Shown here: positions 60,725 to 64,000 of the stretch, piece after piece
Numbering within the stretch: the stretch's first letter is position 1
Layout: each line of letters begins with the position of its first letter
DNA from: Kitasatospora sp. SolWspMP-SS2h
GTDB taxonomy: Bacteria > Actinomycetota > Actinomycetes > Streptomycetales > Streptomycetaceae
Direction: 5' to 3'
Length of the DNA stretch: 64,000 bases
NCBI RefSeq assembly: GCF_003259315.1
Contig: NZ_QLLT01000023.1
Span: 1-64,000, forward strand
Program-made: the position numbers and the translations under genes
The notes under the pieces: model-generated
Database searches by the model: none
Told to the model about the DNA's origin: nothing
Seen by the model: only the letters and a program-made list of their open reading frames with translations

Positions 60725-61651
60725 GTGGTGGATGCAACGGGCGGTCGGAGCACGAGGCGCGGCCCGCTGCCGTCCAAGGCGGCCCGGGCCGCCCGGGCGG
60801 CGCGGCGCAAGCTGGACCGGCCGGTGCTGCCGGCCCCGCACCCGGCGCTGCACGTGCCCGACACGAAGGTCGCGCTGTCGACCGCGTCGGTGTACCCGTC
60901 GACCACCGGGACGGCCTTCGAGCTGGCCGCCCGGCTGGGGTACGACGGCGTCGAGGTGATGGTCTGGAACGACCCGGTGAGCCAGGACGTGGAGGCGCTG
61001 CGGCGGCTCTCCGACCGGCACGGGGTGCCGGTCCTCGCGGTGCACGCGCCGTGCCTGCTGATCACCCAGCGGGTGTGGAGCACCGACCCGTGGACCAAGC
61101 TGGTGCGGGCCCGGAAGGCGGCCGAGCGGCTGGGCGCGGACACCGTGGTGGTGCACCCGCCGTTCCGCTGGCAGCGGCAGTACGCCAAGGACTTCGTGGC
61201 CGGGATCGGCCGGATGGCGGGCGAGACCGACGTCCGGTTCGCGGTGGAGAACATGTACCCGTGGCGCTACCGGGACCGCGAGGTGCTGGCGTACGCGCCG
61301 GGCTGGGATGTCACGGACGAGGAGTACCGGCACTTCACCGTCGACCTCTCGCACGCCGCGACCTCCCGCACCGACGCCCTCGAACTGGTCGACCGGATGG
61401 GCGACCGGCTGGCCCACGTGCACCTGGCGGACGGCTCGGGCTCCGGCAAGGACGAGCACCTGATCCCCGGACGCGGCAAGCAGCCCTGCGCGGAGCTGCT
61501 GGAGCGCCTGGCCCGCACCGGCTTCGACGGCCACGTGGTGCTGGAGGTCAACACCCGCAAGGCGGGCGGCCCCGCCGAGCGGGAGGCCGACCTGGCCGAG
61601 GCGCTGGCCTTCACCCGGCTGCACCTGGCGACGGCCCGGCCGGCCGACTGA
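60725..61651 (+). CDS. Sugar phosphate isomerase/epimerase-like TIM-barrel protein (AP-endonuclease 2 superfamily)
   Basis: A 308-residue TIM-barrel with a GTG start. Metal-binding residues appear in YDGVEVMVWNDP (E), LAVHAPCLL (H), TVVVHPPFRW (H), RFAVENMYPW (E), FTVDLSHAATS (D, H) and HVHLADGSGSGKDEHLIPG (H, D). This is the set found in xylose-isomerase-like enzymes acting on sugars or inositol derivatives. The first 45 residues are a basic, Ala/Arg-rich extension. It lies between the Ppx and methyltransferase genes; the substrate is unknown. Confidence 0.85.
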   Translation: MVDATGGRSTRRGPLPSKAARAARAARRKLDRPVLPAPHPALHVPDTKVALSTASVYPSTTGTAFELAARLGYDGVEVMVWNDPVSQDVEALRRLSDRHGVPVLAVHAPCLLITQRVWSTDPWTKLVRARKAAERLGADTVVVHPPFRWQRQYAKDFVAGIGRMAGETDVRFAVENMYPWRYRDREVLAYAPGWDVTDEEYRHFTVDLSHAATSRTDALELVDRMGDRLAHVHLADGSGSGKDEHLIPGRGKQPCAELLERLARTGFDGHVVLEVNTRKAGGPAEREADLAEALAFTRLHLATARPAD

Positions 61652-61655
61652 CCCC

Positions 61656-61670
61656 TTCGCCGTCGGCGAA
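61656..61670. terminator. Small hairpin after the TIM-barrel gene
   Basis: TTCGCCG-T-CGGCGAA, a 7-1-7 perfect repeat directly after the stop codon at 61651. Short, but well placed for a terminator. Confidence 0.4.
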
Positions 61671-61712
61671 CCCCCGCCGCCGCGCGGTGCGTTCGCGCCT
61701 AGAGTCGGACCC

Positions 61713-62492
61713 GTGACGGAACAGGGGAACCCGCCGGTGTACGACACCGCGGCGCACGCCAACTCCTTCGGCCCGGTGGCCGCCCAGTACCAGGCCGCCC
61801 GGCCGTCCTACCCGGACGCGCTCTTCGACGCGCTGGAGCGGCTGGCCGGCCGCCCGCTGGCCGGGGCCGAGGTGCTGGACGTCGGCGCGGGCACCGGCAT
61901 CGCCACCCGGCTGCTGGCCGGACGCGGCGCCCGGGTGGTCGCGGTCGAGCCGAGCGAGGGGATGGCCGCGGTGCTGCGCGAGCTGAGCCCGGACGTCCCG
62001 GTGGTGAAGGCGGTGGGTGACGAACTCCCGTTCCACGACGCCTCGGTGGACCTGGTGACGTACGCCCAGGCGTTCCACTGGACCGACCCGGCGCGCTCGG
62101 TCCCGGAGGCGCTGCGGGTGCTGCGCCCGGGCGGGTCGCTGGCGGTGTGGTGGAACGTCAAGGACGTCGGGGTGCCCTGGCTGGCGGCCCAGCAGGAGCG
62201 GCTGGCGGCGGCCCTGCCCACGTACGACCACCACAGCGGGGTGGACGCCAGGCCGGAGAAGTTGACGGGACCGGGCCTGGAGGTGCGCTCCGCCCGGCTG
62301 CGCTGGGAGCGGACCGTCCCGGTGGAGCAGGTGATCGACGACCTGACCTCCCGCTCGTACTTCGCGGTGCTGGAGCCGGAGCGGCGCGCCCCGGTGCTGG
62401 CCGCCGAGCGGGCGGCGCTGCTCGCCGAGTTCCCGGACGGGCAGGTCACCGAGCCGTACCGGTTGGACGCCTTCGTGCTGTCGAAGCCGTAG
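61713..62492 (+). CDS. Class I SAM-dependent methyltransferase
   Basis: A 259-residue enzyme of the UbiE/Methyltransf_11 type with a GTG start. The SAM loop is VLDVGAGTGIATRLLAGRGA, the acidic ribose-binding residue is in VVAVEPSEGMAAVLR, and VDLVTYAQAFHWTDP with ALRVLRPGGSLAVWWN completes motifs II to III. The N-terminus (DTAAHANSFGPVAAQYQAAR) is the common FGxxAxxYxxxRP form. The substrate is not predictable. It precedes ilvD by about 130 bases. Confidence 0.9.
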   Translation: MTEQGNPPVYDTAAHANSFGPVAAQYQAARPSYPDALFDALERLAGRPLAGAEVLDVGAGTGIATRLLAGRGARVVAVEPSEGMAAVLRELSPDVPVVKAVGDELPFHDASVDLVTYAQAFHWTDPARSVPEALRVLRPGGSLAVWWNVKDVGVPWLAAQQERLAAALPTYDHHSGVDARPEKLTGPGLEVRSARLRWERTVPVEQVIDDLTSRSYFAVLEPERRAPVLAAERAALLAEFPDGQVTEPYRLDAFVLSKP

Positions 62493-62620
62493 CGTCCGGG
62501 GCCGCGGGGCGGCCCGCGCCGACCGCCCGCACTGACCGCATCGCGGACACCGGGTCCGGGGACGGCCGTCGCGGGCGTAGGCTCGACAGCCCCCGAGAGT
62601 CTCCTGAAGGAGCGGCAACG
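62493..62620. other. Leader region of ilvD
   Basis: A 128-base gap. A GAAGGAG ribosome-binding site lies nine bases before the ilvD ATG. I looked for a leader peptide with Val/Leu/Ile codons followed by an attenuator and saw none. Confidence 0.4.
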
Positions 62621-64000
62621 ATGCCCCAGCTGAGGTCCAACACGGTCACCCAGGGTCGCAACATGGCGGGCGCGCGCGCCCTTCTGCGCGCCGCGGGCGT
62701 AGCCCGCGAGGACTTCGGCAAGCCGATCATCGCGGTCGCCAACTCCTTCACCGAGTTCGTCCCGGGCCACACCCACCTCCAGCCGGTCGGCCGGATCGTC
62801 TCCGAGGCGATCAAGCAGGCGGGCGGCATCCCGCGCGAGTTCAACACCATCGCGGTGGACGACGGCATCGCGATGGGCCACGACGGCATGCTGTACTCGC
62901 TGCCCTCGCGCGACCTGATCGCCGACTCGGTGGAGTACATGGTCAACGCGCACTGCGCCGACGCGCTGATCTGCATCTCCAACTGCGACAAGATCACCCC
63001 CGGCATGCTGATGGCCGCGCTGCGCCTGAACATCCCCACCGTCTTCGTCTCCGGCGGCCCGATGGAGGCCGGCAAGGCCACCCTGGTCGACGGCACGGTG
63101 CGCAAGCTGGACCTGGTGGACGCGATCTCCCAGGCGGTGAACGAGAACGTCTCCGACGCGGACATCTCGATCATCGAGGAGAACGCCTGTCCGACCTGCG
63201 GCTCCTGCTCGGGCATGTTCACCGCCAACTCGATGAACTGCCTCACCGAGGCGATCGGCCTCTCGCTGCCCGGCAACGGCTCGCTGCTGGCCACCCACAC
63301 CGGCCGCCGCGCCCTGTACGAGCAGGCCGGCCGCACGGTCGTGGAGATCACCGAACGCTACTACGGCGGCGACGACGAGTCCGTCCTGCCGCGCAACGTC
63401 GCCACCCGCGCCGCGTTCGAGAACGCCATGGCGCTGGACATCGCGATGGGCGGCTCCACCAACACCATCCTGCACCTGCTGGCCGCCGCCCAGGAGGCCG
63501 AGGTCGACTTCGACATGCGGGTCATCGACAGCATCTCCCGCAAGGTGCCCTGCCTGTCCAAGGTCGCCCCCAACGGCTCCTACTACATGGAGGACGTGCA
63601 CCGCGCGGGCGGCATCCCCGCCATCCTGGGCGAGCTCTACCGCGGCGGCCTGCTGCACGAGGACGTCCACACCGTGCACTCCGACTCGCTCGCCGAGTGG
63701 ATGAAGACCTGGGACGTGCGCGGCGGCTCGGCCTCCGCCGAGGCCGTCGACCTCTGGTACGCCGCCCCCGGCTGCGTCCGCTCCGCCGAGGCGTTCAGCC
63801 AGTCCGAGCGCTGGGACACCCTGGACACCGACGACGCGGGCGGCTGCATCCGCAGCGTCGAGCACGCCTACTCGGTCGAGGGCGGCCTCGCCGTCCTGTA
63901 CGGCAACATCGCCGAGGACGGCTGCGTGGTGAAGACCGCCGGCGTGGACGAGTCGATCTGGCGCTTCCAGGGCAAGGCCGTGGTCTGCGAGTCCCAGGAC
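62621..64000 (+). CDS. ilvD: Dihydroxy-acid dehydratase IlvD, 5' part; runs off the window
   Basis: The first 460 codons of a protein normally about 615 residues. It makes the 2-keto acid precursors of valine, leucine and isoleucine by dehydrating dihydroxy acids. It begins MPQLRSNTVTQGRNMAGARA. Iron-sulfur ligands are visible in ICISNCDKITPGM (first Cys) and ENACPTCGSCSGMFTANSMN (next Cys pair). AVDDGIAMGHDGM holds an Mg-binding aspartate and FVSGGPMEAGK follows. The frame is open to the last base. The position after an ordinary leader suggests the housekeeping copy. Confidence 0.95.
   Translation, partial: MPQLRSNTVTQGRNMAGARALLRAAGVAREDFGKPIIAVANSFTEFVPGHTHLQPVGRIVSEAIKQAGGIPREFNTIAVDDGIAMGHDGMLYSLPSRDLIADSVEYMVNAHCADALICISNCDKITPGMLMAALRLNIPTVFVSGGPMEAGKATLVDGTVRKLDLVDAISQAVNENVSDADISIIEENACPTCGSCSGMFTANSMNCLTEAIGLSLPGNGSLLATHTGRRALYEQAGRTVVEITERYYGGDDESVLPRNVATRAAFENAMALDIAMGGSTNTILHLLAAAQEAEVDFDMRVIDSISRKVPCLSKVAPNGSYYMEDVHRAGGIPAILGELYRGGLLHEDVHTVHSDSLAEWMKTWDVRGGSASAEAVDLWYAAPGCVRSAEAFSQSERWDTLDTDDAGGCIRSVEHAYSVEGGLAVLYGNIAEDGCVVKTAGVDESIWRFQGKAVVCESQD

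Noticed and set aside
62493..62620. Branched-chain amino-acid attenuator before ilvD
   Set aside because: No leader frame with clustered Ile, Leu or Val codons and no terminator/antiterminator pair is visible.

Overview
The window is very GC-rich, with GTG/TTG starts, long antisense open frames and gene neighbourhoods (radA-disA-rhomboid-mutY, lysS-lsr2-clpC, panC-panD-nadB-nadC-coaX, a stand-alone nuoD2) typical of Streptomycetaceae. Streptomyces or Kitasatospora is the likely source; I cannot separate them from the sequence alone. About 58 protein genes are supported. No tRNA, rRNA, insertion sequence, integrase or CRISPR array is visible.

Region 1 (1-9375, all plus strand) is a phosphonate biosynthetic cluster whose left end lies outside the window. 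Its signature enzyme is phosphoenolpyruvate mutase (EDKxFPKxNS motif). It is accompanied by a two-subunit phosphonopyruvate decarboxylase and an aldehyde dehydrogenase suited to oxidising phosphonoacetaldehyde to phosphonoacetate. Tailoring candidates are an ATP-grasp ligase, a P-loop protein of unknown role and a 2-oxoglutarate/Fe(II) enzyme in which the metal-binding carboxylate is replaced by glycine (HSG), the pattern seen in non-heme iron halogenases. Upstream and tightly coupled lie CysN (sulfate activation), a cation/proton antiporter and a degenerate APS-kinase-like protein without a P-loop. The product is not recognisable and may be new.

Region 2 (9369-20030) holds accessory genes: a ClC chloride channel, a DNA alkyl-repair protein, a ter-type ATP-grasp protein divergent from a family 2B (EshA-like) encapsulin shell gene followed by a polyprenyl diphosphate synthase, a TetR/SDR pair with a clear operator, an NAD-dependent epimerase and a DUF1254 protein. 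The encapsulin plus prenyl synthase pair looks like a shell with its cargo.

Region 3 (20091-53387) is mostly core genome: a sigma-like/zinc-finger/BACON membrane protein, radA, disA (c-di-AMP), rhomboid protease, mutY, a TetR-controlled drug exporter, secreted M23 and M6 peptidases, clpC, lsr2, lysS, an aspartate-centred NAD/CoA operon (Rossmann reductase, panC, panD, nadB, nadC, coaX), a two-component system, and a MidA-type methyltransferase next to its expected substrate family, NuoD.

Region 4 (53419-64000) contains a Cys-rich unknown, a WXG100-like protein, a 1099-residue polymorphic toxin with a papain-fold (Tox-PL) C-terminus, an overlapping immunity-type protein (YrhB-like, dead deaminase, SUKH-4), then housekeeping genes: Ppx/GppA phosphatase, a sugar isomerase-like TIM barrel, a methyltransferase and the start of ilvD, cut by the window end.
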